Part shown: positions 23,356 to 31,428 of the stretch, in pieces
How positions within the stretch are numbered: the first letter of the stretch is position 1
Layout: every line of letters begins with the position of its first letter
Assembly: GCA_018824725.1 (NCBI GenBank)
Contig: JAHJGB010000102.1
Location: forward strand, 1-34,221
DNA: 34,221 nt
Source of the DNA: Candidatus Omnitrophota bacterium
GTDB taxonomy: Bacteria; Omnitrophota; Gorgyraeia; Gorgyraeales; Gorgyraeaceae
Reading direction: 5' to 3'
Program-made: the position numbers and the translations under genes
Notes under the pieces: generated by a model
The model's input: the letters and a program-made list of their open reading frames with translations, nothing else
What the model was told of the DNA's origin: nothing
Database searches by the model: none

Positions 23356-24525
23356 TCAGCAGTTTTTATCAAACCATTCTTCTATCCTATCTATGCCTTT
23401 TTTGATATTTTCCATGCTGGTTGCAAAGCTGAGCCTCATATGCCTGTCAGACCCGAAAACCTTGCCCGGCACAACAGCAACCCTTGCCTCATTTAAAAGC
23501 CTGTCCGCTGCCTCCATGCTGGAAAGATCGGCCTTACGTATCCTGCAAAACACATAAAAAGCGCCTTCGGGCTTTAAACAGGAAAGCCCTTTTATCTTAT
23601 TGATCCTGTCTGTTATATAATTCCTTCTTTTCTCAAACTCACTTCTCATCTCATCCACAATAGTCCCGGTATTTTTCAGGCCTTCCAAAGCCGCCATCTG
23701 GCTTATAGAGGTAGGATTGGATGTAGAGTGGCTCTGTATATTTTTAATAGCTGTAACAAGCTCATTGTCAGGCGAAGCAAGATACCCTATCCTCCAGCCT
23801 GTCATGGCAAAGCTTTTAGAAACACCGTTCACCACAACAGTATTTTTAAAAATATCTTCTCCAAGCGCTGCTATGGAAACATGTTTATTGCCGTCAAAAA
23901 TAATCTTTTCGTAAATCTCGTCGGTGATAACCAGAATACCTTTTTCAGCAGCCACCTTGCCTATTTCCCTCAACGCCTCTTTTGAGTAAATAGCGCCCGT
24001 GGGATTAGAAGGGCTGTTTATAATCAGAATCTTTGTCTTTTTTGTAATTGCTTTTTTAAGGTCTGATACGGATATCCTGAAGCCGGAAGAATCATCTGTT
24101 TCTATAAAAACTGATTTTGCCTCTGCGAGATTCACCATCTCGGGATAGCTCAGCCAGTAAGGAGATGGTATTATTACCTCGTCTCCTTTCTCGCACACTG
24201 CCTGGATTATATTATAAAGCGAATGTTTTGCCCCGCAGGATACCACTACTTGGGATAGGCTATAAGTAAGGCCATTGTCCTTCTGGAATTTATCGCAGAT
24301 TGCTTTTTTCAGCTCATCAGTGCCTGACTCAACTGTATATTTTGTAAAGCCCTGCTGGATAGCTTTTATTGCGGCGGCTTTTATATGGTCTGGGGTGTCA
24401 AAATCAGGCTCGCCTGATCCAAAGCCTACGACATCGATGCCTTCCTGCTTCATCTTTTTGGCTTTGGCTGTGATAGCAAGAGTCAATGACGGAGAAACGC
24501 TTTTTGCGCGCGAGGAAAGTTTCAT
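23356..24525 (-). CDS. Aspartate-type PLP-dependent aminotransferase (class I)
   Basis: 389 residues, fold-type I subgroup Ib/1-gamma as in thermophilic AspC. Motifs: GSGEPDFDTPDHI (36-48), SCGAKHSLYN, INSPSNPTGA with N174, ITDEIYEKIIF with D202 and Y205, and PLP-binding K237 in NGVSKSFAMTGWRIGY with R245. The C-terminal carboxylate-binding RLSF is present. Most likely it makes aspartate and 2-oxoglutarate from glutamate and oxaloacetate, linking nitrogen assimilation to the TCA genes downstream. Aromatic or prephenate specificity is possible for this family. Upstream is a 391-bp gene-free stretch of nested repeats without a clear promoter. Confidence 0.92.
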   Translation of the reverse strand: MKLSSRAKSVSPSLTLAITAKAKKMKQEGIDVVGFGSGEPDFDTPDHIKAAAIKAIQQGFTKYTVESGTDELKKAICDKFQKDNGLTYSLSQVVVSCGAKHSLYNIIQAVCEKGDEVIIPSPYWLSYPEMVNLAEAKSVFIETDDSSGFRISVSDLKKAITKKTKILIINSPSNPTGAIYSKEALREIGKVAAEKGILVITDEIYEKIIFDGNKHVSIAALGEDIFKNTVVVNGVSKSFAMTGWRIGYLASPDNELVTAIKNIQSHSTSNPTSISQMAALEGLKNTGTIVDEMRSEFEKRRNYITDRINKIKGLSCLKPEGAFYVFCRIRKADLSSMEAADRLLNEARVAVVPGKVFGSDRHMRLSFATSMENIKKGIDRIEEWFDKNC

Positions 24526-24537
24526 AATAGTTTAGGT

Positions 24538-24901
24538 GGGATTAGGCAGGCCTACGAAAAGACGCTCGGTTGCCCCAGCGAGGCAACCTTCGCTCCGCGC
24601 CGATTCTCGCCCTTCGTCGCTTTGCTCCTCAGGACCAGGTCAATACTAAGCAAAACGTCTGGGCTCACCCTGTCAGGCAGGTCTGAGGCACATTAGAAAA
24701 ATTTTGCCAAATGTCCGCAAGGGATTACAGCGAGCAAATGACGGAACTGACCCTCGTCTATAATATATGAAGAATTCCGCCAAATTTGCGAGCCGTAAAC
24801 CGTAGCGGACGGCAAAATTATTTCAGTGCCGAACGGCCTGCCTGACAGGATACCATGCCCGCTCGAATCGGCAAGGCTTTTCTTTAGGCCTGCCTAATCC
24901 C
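24538..24901. repeat. Terminal-inverted-repeat element with CCAGCGA hairpin, copy 2, hosting a second repeat
   Basis: A perfect 17-bp terminal inverted repeat, GGGATTAGGCAGGCCTA (24538-24554) and its complement (24885-24901), spans nearly the whole 391-bp gap between rplQ and the aminotransferase. Internal strings CGAAAAGACGC and CCCCAGCGAGGC match the element at 12833. The hairpin GGTTGCC-(CCAGCGA)-GGCAACC (24568-24588) keeps the loop of the other copy while changing the stem on both sides. A copy of the 180-bp structured repeat lies inside. Confidence 0.8.
24669..24849 (-). repeat. 180-bp structured repeat, copy 2 (inverted)
   Basis: Terminal repeats CCTGTCAGGCAGG (24669-24681) and complement (24837-24849). 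Read on the minus strand it contains the same blocks as copy 1 (GCCGTTCGGCACTGAAATA, CTACGGTTTACGGCTC, GTAATCCCTTGC, TCTAATGTGCCTCAGACC). Its stems differ but still pair: AATTTTGCC with GGCAAAATT, GTCCGC with GCGGAC, and TTACGGC with GCTGTAA (one G-U). The apical region is unrelated to copy 1. Confidence 0.85.
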
Positions 24902-24916
24902 TGGTTTAAGTATCAG

Positions 24917-25501
24917 TTAATCGCCTTTTCGCCCAAAAAACTTCTTAAAGAATCCTGGTTTCTGTATAGGTTTTTCAGGCTTCTTTGGTTGAAGAACTTC
25001 TTTTTTATGCTCCTCTTTCCTGTGCTCTTCTTTTTTCTGCTCAGGCTGAACAGGTTTCTCTTCTTTTTCAGCCTTAGTTTCTATTGCCGGCGCAGTTGAT
25101 TTTTTCTCTTTTTTCTCAGCTTTTTTCTTAGGCTCTGGCGGTTTTGGCTTTTCAACAAATTCAAGTATAGCCATCTGCGCATTGTCTCCGCGCCTTTTTA
25201 CAGTCAGCATAACTCTTGTGTATCCGCCTAATCTGTCTTTAAACAAAGGCGCAAGCTCATTAAAAAGTATCGCAACCAGTTTTCTGTCCCCCAGGATAGC
25301 ATATGCCCTGCGCTGGTTAGTTACTGTCTTTTCTTTTCCCAGAGTTATGAGTTTATCCGCCAGGCGGGAAGTCTCTTTTGCCTTTGTCTTTGTTGTAGTT
25401 ATGCTCTTACTTATAACAAGGGCTGAAACCAGGCTCTTTAGAGTTGCCTTATAGTGGCTTCTCTGCCTTCCGAATTTTACGCTGTGTCTGTGGTGTCTCA
25501 T
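24917..25501 (-). CDS. rplQ: Ribosomal protein L17 with charged C-terminal extension
   Basis: 194 residues. L17 proper is 1-117: MRHHRHSVKFGRQRSHYKAT, then the RLADKLITLGKEKTV helix, and GGYTRVMLTVKRRGDNAQMA (quoted at or under 20). Residues 118-182 are a low-complexity Lys/Glu/Pro tail, and 183-194 (GFFKKFFGRKGD) a short aromatic-basic end. Bacterial L17 is typically 115-130 residues. It binds 23S rRNA in the 50S subunit at the exit-tunnel side. It is the last gene of the alpha operon, after rpoA, separated by an A/T-rich repeat. Confidence 0.96.
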   Translation of the reverse strand: MRHHRHSVKFGRQRSHYKATLKSLVSALVISKSITTTKTKAKETSRLADKLITLGKEKTVTNQRRAYAILGDRKLVAILFNELAPLFKDRLGGYTRVMLTVKRRGDNAQMAILEFVEKPKPPEPKKKAEKKEKKSTAPAIETKAEKEEKPVQPEQKKEEHRKEEHKKEVLQPKKPEKPIQKPGFFKKFFGRKGD

Positions 25502-25524
25502 CGCAACCGTCCTTTAAACACGAG

Positions 25525-25650
25525 TTAACTCAAAAGTAAAAACGAAAAAGTCAAAACTACAATTAAAAACTCAAAACCTTTTATTTCTATTTTTAAATTT
25601 TAACTTTTGAATTTTGGTTTTACCTTTTTACTTTTGACTTTTTAGTTTAC
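25525..25650. repeat. A/T-rich inverted array, copy 1
   Basis: The left half consists of AAAAGTAAAAA and AAAAGTCAAAA units and the right half of their complements (CTTTTTACTTTTGACTTTTT), so the region can fold on itself. The first 50 bp match the copy at 29990 with one difference. It fills the 149-bp gap between rpoA and rplQ. Confidence 0.75.
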
Positions 25651-26637
25651 TTATTTAGATGTTTTCTCTTTTGGTATTTCCATTCCTAAAGAAAGTCCCA
25701 TAGCTTTAATAATCTCCGTTATTTCCTGAAGAGACTTTTTGCCGAAATTCCTGTACTGGAGCATCTCCTGTTCTGTTTTTGTAACCAGCTCTCTTATGGT
25801 CTTTATGCGCGCCTCTCTGAGGCAATTGCCGCTTCTTACGGAAAGCTCAAGCTCTGAAACAGGCAGTTTCAACTTATCTAATAATTCTTTATTCTCCTTG
25901 TTACCTTCTTCCTGCTCTTCATCTTCTACAACAATCTGGCCGAATTTTAAAAACACATCCAGATGCTTATTTAATATATGGGACGCATGAAGAATTGCAT
26001 CTTTAGGCTCCATGCTTCCGTTTGTCCATATCTCTAATATCAACTTATCGTAATCTGTGATCTGGCCCACCCTGGTATTTTCTACGTGATAACTTACCCT
26101 TCTTACGGGCGCAAATATGGAATCCACTGATATCACGCCTATAGCCTGGCCTTCTTTTTTATTCCTCTCTGAAGGCACAAAACCCCTGCCTCTGCCTATT
26201 TCAAGCTCCATATTAAAACTTGCATCCTTGGTGAGAGTCGCTATGTGCAGATCCGGATTTATTATCTCTACGGTATCATCGGTGGATATATTCTTTGCGG
26301 TAATCTCGCCTTTTTTATATGCCTTTAACCGCAGTATCTTGGGAGTGCGGGACTCCGATCTAAGAATCAGCTGTTTTATATTCAAAATAATCTGCGGAAC
26401 ATCTTCCAATACACCCGGTATAGTAGAAAATTCATGCAGCACGCCGTCTATCTTTATAGAAGTTACTGCTGACCCTTCGATAGAAGATATAAGAATGCGC
26501 CTAATGGAATTTCCTATTGTAGATCCAAAGCCTCTTTCAAAAGGTTCTGCGATAAATTTTCCATATGTTTTGGAATAACTAGCATCATCGCAATCCAATC
26601 TTTTAGGCATCTCAAAAGTCTTCCAGCTTATCCCCAT
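25651..26637 (-). CDS. rpoA: RNA polymerase alpha subunit
   Basis: 328 residues. The N-terminal dimerisation domain (1-235) has EPFERGFGSTIGNSIRRILI, then SIEGSAVTSIKIDGVLHEFS (each within limit), and RVGQITDYDKL. An acidic linker (about 238-250; EDEEQEEGNKEN) joins the C-terminal domain (255-320), which holds two HhH-like helices (RTIRELVTKTEQEML, FGKKSLQEI) that contact the UP element and activators. A GAGGGGG Shine-Dalgarno lies 6 nt before the ATG. Confidence 0.98.
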   Translation of the reverse strand: MGISWKTFEMPKRLDCDDASYSKTYGKFIAEPFERGFGSTIGNSIRRILISSIEGSAVTSIKIDGVLHEFSTIPGVLEDVPQIILNIKQLILRSESRTPKILRLKAYKKGEITAKNISTDDTVEIINPDLHIATLTKDASFNMELEIGRGRGFVPSERNKKEGQAIGVISVDSIFAPVRRVSYHVENTRVGQITDYDKLILEIWTNGSMEPKDAILHASHILNKHLDVFLKFGQIVVEDEEQEEGNKENKELLDKLKLPVSELELSVRSGNCLREARIKTIRELVTKTEQEMLQYRNFGKKSLQEITEIIKAMGLSLGMEIPKEKTSK

Positions 26638-26657
26638 TATTACCCCCTCGTAAATGT

Positions 26658-27287
26658 TTATTTAGAATATAATTCGATGATCAGCTGCTCTTTGATGTCA
26701 GCTGCTATGTCGCTTCTTTCGGGAAGCCTTGCGATCTTTACCTTAAGGCCTTCTTTATCAACATCAATCCAGCCGGGATAACCCCTGTCTTTCAGTTTAT
26801 CGGCAGATTCTTTTACTATCTTTACGGTTTTTTCTTTTGGTTTTATAACCACATTGTCGCCTGTCTTTACGGAAAAAGACGGGATATCCACTTTCCTGTT
26901 GTTTACAAGCACATGTCCGTGCATAACCATCTGCCTTGCAGCCGGCCTTGACGAAGCAAAACATGCCCTGAAAATGACATTGTCCAACCTTCTCTCTAAA
27001 AGCTCTAGCAGTTTTGAACCCGTGATGCCTTTTGAACGGCTGGCTGTCTGGAAATATTTTCTAAACTGTCGTTCCAGTATTCCGTATACCTTTTTCACCT
27101 TCTGCTTTTCTCTTAATTGCAGGCCGTAATTTGAAAGCTTGATCCTCCGGCCCTTTCCGTGCTGCCCGGGCGCATAGCTCCTCTTGTCAAAACCGCATTT
27201 CTCTGTATAACACCTCTGGCCTTTTAAAAAAAGCTTTACAGCTTCTCTTCTACATACCCTGCATGATGACCCTGTATATCTTGCCAT
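26658..27287 (-). CDS. rpsD: Ribosomal protein S4 (zinc-binding C+ form)
   Basis: 209 residues. C9, C12, C26 and C31 form the zinc site of the C+ paralogue; many bacteria have the C- form. The S4 RNA-binding domain (about 97-160) has RLDNVIFRACFASSRPAARQ, then HGHVLVNNRKVDIPS. It nucleates 30S assembly on the 5' domain of 16S rRNA and is the classical translational repressor of the alpha operon. It lies 2 bp after rpsK and 20 bp before rpoA. Confidence 0.98.
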   Translation of the reverse strand: MARYTGSSCRVCRREAVKLFLKGQRCYTEKCGFDKRSYAPGQHGKGRRIKLSNYGLQLREKQKVKKVYGILERQFRKYFQTASRSKGITGSKLLELLERRLDNVIFRACFASSRPAARQMVMHGHVLVNNRKVDIPSFSVKTGDNVVIKPKEKTVKIVKESADKLKDRGYPGWIDVDKEGLKVKIARLPERSDIAADIKEQLIIELYSK

Positions 27288-27289
27288 GT

Positions 27290-27679
27290 TTAGACCCTTC
27301 TCTTTTTCGGCGGCCTGCAGCCATTATGAGGGATAGGCGTTACGTCCTTTATGGCGCTTATATGCAGCCCTGCTGCCTGTATAGCCCTTATCGCCGCTTC
27401 TCTGCCTGAACCAGGACCTTTTACAAAAACCTCCACATCTTTAAAGCCGTGCTCAATAGCCTTTTTTGCAGCGTCGGTGGCAGTTACTTGCGCCGCAAAA
27501 GGCGTTGATTTCTTGGAGCCTGTAAAACCCACAGACCCGCAGCTGGCCCACACTATTACATTACCCTGTTTGTCGCTTATAGTGACTATGGTGTTATTAA
27601 AAGTCGCTAAAACATGGACTATGCCGCTTGTGATATTTTTAGTGATTTTTTTCTTCGCTGTCTTTGGTTTCTCTGTCAT
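27290..27679 (-). CDS. rpsK: Ribosomal protein S11
   Basis: 129 residues: [20 protein letters not shown] near the start, [17 protein letters not shown] in the middle, and the end [18 protein letters not shown], all canonical. It forms part of the 30S platform with S6 and S18 near the mRNA exit site. GAGGAG lies 4 nt before the ATG. It sits in the standard rpsM-rpsK-rpsD order. Confidence 0.98.
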   Translation of the reverse strand: MTEKPKTAKKKITKNITSGIVHVLATFNNTIVTISDKQGNVIVWASCGSVGFTGSKKSTPFAAQVTATDAAKKAIEHGFKDVEVFVKGPGSGREAAIRAIQAAGLHISAIKDVTPIPHNGCRPPKKRRV

Positions 27680-27701
27680 AAAACTCCTCTAACTTGTTAT
27701 G

Positions 27702-28106
27702 TTATTTTGCTGCCGGGGCTGCCGCCGGTGCCTTGGTAGCTTTTCTTGTAACGCCCACTGTCTTTCTCGGGCCTTTTCTGGTCCTAGCATTTGTCTTTGT
27801 TCTCTGGCCCCTTACAGGCAGAGACTTTCTGTGCCTTAAACCTCTGTACGATCCTATATCTATAAGCCTTTTTATGTTCTGGGAAACCTCTCTTCTCAGG
27901 TCTCCCTCAACTTTGCATTCCTTCTGAATAATAGCCGCTACCCTGGATATCTCATCCTCTTTCATATCTTTTGCCCTGGTATCCGGATTTACGGCCGCCT
28001 GTTTCAATATCTTGTTTGAAAGAGCCCTTCCTATGCCATAAATATAGGTCAATGCTATCTCTATGCGTTTTTCTTTCGGTAAATCAATGCCTGCAATCCT
28101 TGCCAT
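27702..28106 (-). CDS. rpsM: Ribosomal protein S13
   Basis: 134 residues. It opens [20 protein letters not shown] and has the helix-two-turns-helix [12 protein letters not shown], then [20 protein letters not shown] and [10 protein letters not shown]. The tail ends in an Ala/Pro-rich [10 protein letters not shown], about ten residues beyond the usual basic end. S13 sits in the 30S head and contacts the P-site tRNA and the 50S subunit. An AAGGAG lies 7 nt before the ATG. Confidence 0.98.
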   Translation of the reverse strand: MARIAGIDLPKEKRIEIALTYIYGIGRALSNKILKQAAVNPDTRAKDMKEDEISRVAAIIQKECKVEGDLRREVSQNIKRLIDIGSYRGLRHRKSLPVRGQRTKTNARTRKGPRKTVGVTRKATKAPAAAPAAK

Positions 28107-28118
28107 GCTTTGAACTCC

Positions 28119-28232
28119 TTATCCCTGTCTTTGTTTATGCTTGGGGTTTGAACAAATTATTCTGACAACGCGTTTACGCTTTATTATCTTGCACTTATCG
28201 CATATAACTTTTACTGAAGCCTTCACTTTCAT
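28119..28232 (-). CDS. rpmJ: Ribosomal protein L36
   Basis: 37 residues: [20 protein letters not shown], then [17 protein letters not shown]. Zinc ligands C11, C14, C27 and H32 mark the zinc-binding C+ form. It belongs to the 50S subunit. AAGGAG lies 6 nt before the ATG and the gene ends 13 bp before rpsM. Its position between infA and rpsM is conserved in bacteria. Confidence 0.97.
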   Translation of the reverse strand: MKVKASVKVICDKCKIIKRKRVVRIICSNPKHKQRQG

Positions 28233-28291
28233 TTTAACTCCTTGCAGCTTATAGTTTTTGGCAAGACTAAAGCCTGCCCTGCATATTTGTC

Positions 28292-28344
28292 GCAAAGGCC
28301 TTCATAAACAGGCAGATTAAAATCTGCCTGTTCTCGGCCTTTGC
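28292..28344. repeat. Two-part hairpin in the infA-rpmJ gap
   Basis: The outer stem pairs GCAAAGGCC (28292-28300) with GGCCTTTGC (28336-28344). The inner stem pairs ACAGGCAGATT (28308-28318) with AATCTGCCTGT (28321-28331). It begins 3 bp after the infA stop in the direction of transcription and has no T tract. CTAAAGCCTGC just to its left resembles the flank of GACTCCC hairpins 1 and 4. It could partly separate infA from rpmJ expression. Confidence 0.65.
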
Positions 28345-28346
28345 CT

Positions 28347-28565
28347 TTATTTGGCTCTATATGTTATTCTTCCTCTTGTAAGGTCATAGGGCGAAAGCTC
28401 CATCTTTACTTTGTCGCCCGGCAAAATCTTTATAAAATTCATCCTCATCTTTCCTGAAACATGCGCTAAAACTTTATGGCCGTTCTCCAGCTCGACCCTG
28501 AACATTGCGTTCGGCAACGACTCCACTACCGTGCCTTCTACCTCTATCGCATCTTCTTTGGGCAT
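28347..28565 (-). CDS. infA: Translation initiation factor IF-1
   Basis: 72 residues, the exact family length: [20 protein letters not shown], then [20 protein letters not shown] (two quotes), and [13 protein letters not shown]. It is an S1-like OB fold that occupies the A site during initiation. The gene begins 18 bp after map and ends at a long hairpin before rpmJ. The Shine-Dalgarno GGAG is rather far (about 13 nt) from the ATG. Confidence 0.98.
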   Translation of the reverse strand: MPKEDAIEVEGTVVESLPNAMFRVELENGHKVLAHVSGKMRMNFIKILPGDKVKMELSPYDLTRGRITYRAK

Positions 28566-28582
28566 ATTTTCAGTTTGCTCCT

Positions 28583-29326
28583 TTAAGTTAATATCTTTGG
28601 TCCATTGCTTGTGATTGCTATGGTATGTTCAAAATGAGCTGATAATAATCTATCTTTCGTGACCGCTGTCCAGCCATCGCTTAAGATTTCGACTTCATAC
28701 CCGCCCTCATTTATCATAGGCTCTATTGCCAGCACCATCCCGTTTTTTAATCTCGGGCCTGTGCCTTTTTTTCCGAAATTAGGGACCTCCGGATCTTCGT
28801 GCAGATTTTTGCCTATGCCGTGTCCTACAAATCCCCTGACTACCCCGTAACCATGAGATTCTGCGAACGCCTGTATTGCATTAGAAATATCAAAGAGCCT
28901 GTTTCCTTCTACCGCTTTTTCTATCCCAAGGTGCAGGGATTTTTCTGTAACTTCTACAAGAGACAGCGCATTGCCGGAAACCTTGTCTCCTATTGGAACT
29001 GTAATAGCGCTGTCTGCGTAATACCCGTTTTTCTCAATGCCCACGTCTATGCTCAAGATGTCTCCGGAAGAGAGAACCGTATCTCCCGGAATACCGTGCA
29101 CAACCTGCTCATTCAAAGAAGTGCATATTGCTCCAGGAAAACCTCTGTATCCAAGGAACGCAGACCTTGCATTTGATTTTTTTATTACTTCTTCCGCTAT
29201 ATTAGAAAGATCGGCTGTTTTTATCCCGGGCCTTGCCGCAGCTTTAAGCTCTACTAAAACCAGTCTTACTATTTTTCCTGCTTCAGAGATAAGCTTAAGC
29301 TCATTTTCTGACTTTATGTCTATCAT
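28583..29326 (-). CDS. map: Methionine aminopeptidase type I
   Basis: 247 residues. Substrate His H77 (VVHGIPGD) and metal ligands D94 ([10 protein letters not shown]), D105 (YYADSAIT), the His in [16 protein letters not shown], and two later Glu residues (AIEPM and FEHTIAI) are all present. It removes the initiator methionine from nascent proteins in the cytoplasm. The first 26 bp overlap the end of adk in another frame, so the two are tightly coupled. There is no N-terminal SH3-binding extension. Confidence 0.97.
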   Translation of the reverse strand: MIDIKSENELKLISEAGKIVRLVLVELKAAARPGIKTADLSNIAEEVIKKSNARSAFLGYRGFPGAICTSLNEQVVHGIPGDTVLSSGDILSIDVGIEKNGYYADSAITVPIGDKVSGNALSLVEVTEKSLHLGIEKAVEGNRLFDISNAIQAFAESHGYGVVRGFVGHGIGKNLHEDPEVPNFGKKGTGPRLKNGMVLAIEPMINEGGYEVEILSDGWTAVTKDRLLSAHFEHTIAITSNGPKILT

Positions 29327-29978
29327 CCGGCTTGCAGGTGTTTAATATCTCAGATAACTCGCTGTAAACCTTAGGGGCTTCCAGGTCGCCTGAAACCTCT
29401 TTAAGGATCCCTTGAGCCTTGTAATAATCTATAAGATCTTTTGTCTGATTATCGTAAACTTCTAATCTCTTTTTTATCGTCTCTTCGCTGTCGTCTTTTC
29501 TCTGATAAAGTTCCGAGCCGCACTTATCGCATACGCCCTGTTTTTTTGTCGGCATATTAACTATATGATAATTTGCCCCGCATTTAGAACAAAGCCTTCT
29601 GCCTGTGAGCCTGAAAATAACTGTCTTGGTGCTGGTTTTAAAATACACTGCCATGTCTATCGCTAGCTTCAACTTATCTAATTCTTTGTCCAGCTTTTTT
29701 GCCTGGTATACGGTCCTGGGAAATCCGTCCAGGATAAAATCGTTTTTTCCTCTGGCATTCTTTATAGTATCAAGCATCATCCGTAGTACGATATCGTCCG
29801 GGACCAGCTCTCCTTTTTCCATAAACTCTTTTGCTTTTCTACCTATATCAGTCTTATTCTTTACGTTCTCTCTCAGGATGTCGCCCGTAGAAAGATGCAA
29901 AAATCCTTTTTTTTCAGCAAGCATAACAGCCTGCGTTCCTTTACCTGCCCCGGGAGGGCCTAACAACACGATTCGCAT
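29301..29978 (-). CDS. adk: Adenylate kinase (zinc-LID, long form)
   Basis: 225 residues from the ATG at 29976-29978, giving MRIVLLGPPGAGKGTQ and preceded by GAGGCGAT. A longer frame to 30017 only adds residues from the A/T-rich repeat. Motifs are the P-loop (7-15), LSTGDILRENV for AMP, DGFPRT, and a zinc LID with CSKCG and CDKCG pairs. It equilibrates ATP, ADP and AMP. The order secY-adk-map-infA is the conserved spc arrangement. It overlaps map by 26 bp. Confidence 0.97.
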   Translation of the reverse strand: MRIVLLGPPGAGKGTQAVMLAEKKGFLHLSTGDILRENVKNKTDIGRKAKEFMEKGELVPDDIVLRMMLDTIKNARGKNDFILDGFPRTVYQAKKLDKELDKLKLAIDMAVYFKTSTKTVIFRLTGRRLCSKCGANYHIVNMPTKKQGVCDKCGSELYQRKDDSEETIKKRLEVYDNQTKDLIDYYKAQGILKEVSGDLEAPKVYSELSEILNTCKPDDRHKVRK

Positions 29979-29989
29979 ATCGCCTCTAT

Positions 29990-30078
29990 AACTCAAAAGT
30001 AAAAACGAAAAAGTCAAAACTACAATTAAAAATTCAAAACCTTAATTTTAACTTTTTACTTTTGACTTTTAACTTTTG
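29990..30078. repeat. A/T-rich inverted array, copy 2
   Basis: ACTCAAAAGTAAAAACG and the following 35 bp match copy 1 at 25525 with one difference. The right half is T-rich (TTTTTACTTTTGACTTTTAA) and complements the left. It lies between the secY stop (30079) and adk. Its core lacks the roughly 35 bp present in the middle of copy 1. Confidence 0.75.
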
Positions 30079-31425
30079 TTACCTTCTGCCTCTGATTCTT
30101 CCTTTTTTAAAAAAGCCCTCGTAGTGCCTCATCAAAAGCTGGGACTCCACAGCCCTCATGGTATCCAACATAACGCCAACTACTATCAAGAGCGCTGTGC
30201 CGCCGAAAAAACTGGCTATCAGATATGGTATCTTAAGCCACGCGCCTAGCATATCAGGAAAAACAGCTATGAATGCAAGAAATATCGCGCCCGGAAGAGT
30301 GATCCTTGTCATTATAAAATCAAAATATTCCGCGGTCGGCCTGCCCGGCCTTACGCCCGGCACAAATCCGCCGTATTTTTTCATATTATCAGCTACATCA
30401 GCCGGATTAAAGGTGATAGCCGTATAAAAATAAGCAAAGAATATGATCAATAAACTATAAAGAGCAGTGTATAAAATCTGGCCTCTCATCAAAGCCTCTG
30501 CAAATCTTTGAAGCCCTGGATTGGATATAAAGCCCGCGACAGTCGCGGGAAAAAGTATTATTGACTGCGCAAATATAATAGGTATAACCCCTGCCTGGTT
30601 TACCCTTAAAGGTATATAAGTGCTCTGGCCGCCGTACACCTTTCTGCCAACAATCCTTTTGGCGTACTGAACAGGTATTTTTCTCTGGCCCTGAGTGATT
30701 AATATAACAGCTACTACTACTGCAACGCCTATAACTGCCATGAAGGCAATCGTAAAAAAAGGATATTTGATTACGCTTTTTTGAGGAACAAATATCAATG
30801 TAAAAACCTGTTCCAATGCCGTGGGCAGCCTGGAAATAATGCCTGCTGTAATTACAAGGGATATGCCGTTGCCTATGCCGTGTTCTTGAATCTGTTCCCC
30901 TATCCACATTATAAAAGCAGTGCCTGTGGTAAGCGTAACTACTGTCAGGAACCTGAAGCCCCATCCCGGATTAGCTACAATCTGAAGCCCCTGAAACCTT
31001 ACGGGGTTTTCCAGCCACATGCTTATGAAAAATGCCTGGATAACAGAAAGAACTATTGTCCCATAGCGCGTATACTGTATCATCTTGCGCCTGCCAGCTT
31101 CGCCTTCCTTTGAAAGTTTCTCCAGGTAAGGAACCACCGTGACAAGAAGCTGCAAGATAATGGAAGCGGATATGTACGGCATTATGCCCAGCGCGAATAT
31201 GGTAAGCCGAGTAAGCGCGCCGCCTGAAAACATATCCATTATGCCGAAAAGTCCGCCGCCCTGAGACCTGGCCACATTGTTAAAGAACTGCATTAGAGCT
31301 GCGCCGTTTACACCCGGCGTAGGTATGTAAGCGCCTATCCTGTAAATCGCCAGTAATAAAAGCGTGATAAATAATTTTTTTCTAAGGTCCGGTATCCTGA
31401 AAGAATTTATAAACGCCTGGAGCAT
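30079..31425 (-). CDS. secY: Preprotein translocase subunit SecY
   Basis: 448 residues with ten hydrophobic segments. Signature stretches include RIGAYIPTPGVNG, LGIMPYISASIILQLL, GIGNGISLVI (plug-adjacent TM5 region), GGQSTYIPLRVNQAGVIPII (quoted at 20), and TAITFNPADVADNMKKYGGF. SecY forms the inner-membrane protein-conducting channel with SecE and SecG. The gene begins 3 bp after rplO and ends 1 bp from an A/T-rich repeat. Confidence 0.98.
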   Translation of the reverse strand: MLQAFINSFRIPDLRKKLFITLLLLAIYRIGAYIPTPGVNGAALMQFFNNVARSQGGGLFGIMDMFSGGALTRLTIFALGIMPYISASIILQLLVTVVPYLEKLSKEGEAGRRKMIQYTRYGTIVLSVIQAFFISMWLENPVRFQGLQIVANPGWGFRFLTVVTLTTGTAFIMWIGEQIQEHGIGNGISLVITAGIISRLPTALEQVFTLIFVPQKSVIKYPFFTIAFMAVIGVAVVVAVILITQGQRKIPVQYAKRIVGRKVYGGQSTYIPLRVNQAGVIPIIFAQSIILFPATVAGFISNPGLQRFAEALMRGQILYTALYSLLIIFFAYFYTAITFNPADVADNMKKYGGFVPGVRPGRPTAEYFDFIMTRITLPGAIFLAFIAVFPDMLGAWLKIPYLIASFFGGTALLIVVGVMLDTMRAVESQLLMRHYEGFFKKGRIRGRR

Positions 31426-31428
31426 AAT

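Noticed and set aside
23295-23372. Longer N-terminus for the LeuC-type gene
   Set aside because: The 26 extra residues come from the GACTCCC hairpin and overlap the aminotransferase; the family starts at MGKTIVEK.
29979-30017. Longer N-terminus for adenylate kinase
   Set aside because: Encoded by the A/T-rich repeat; the P-loop start MRIVLLG has a good Shine-Dalgarno.
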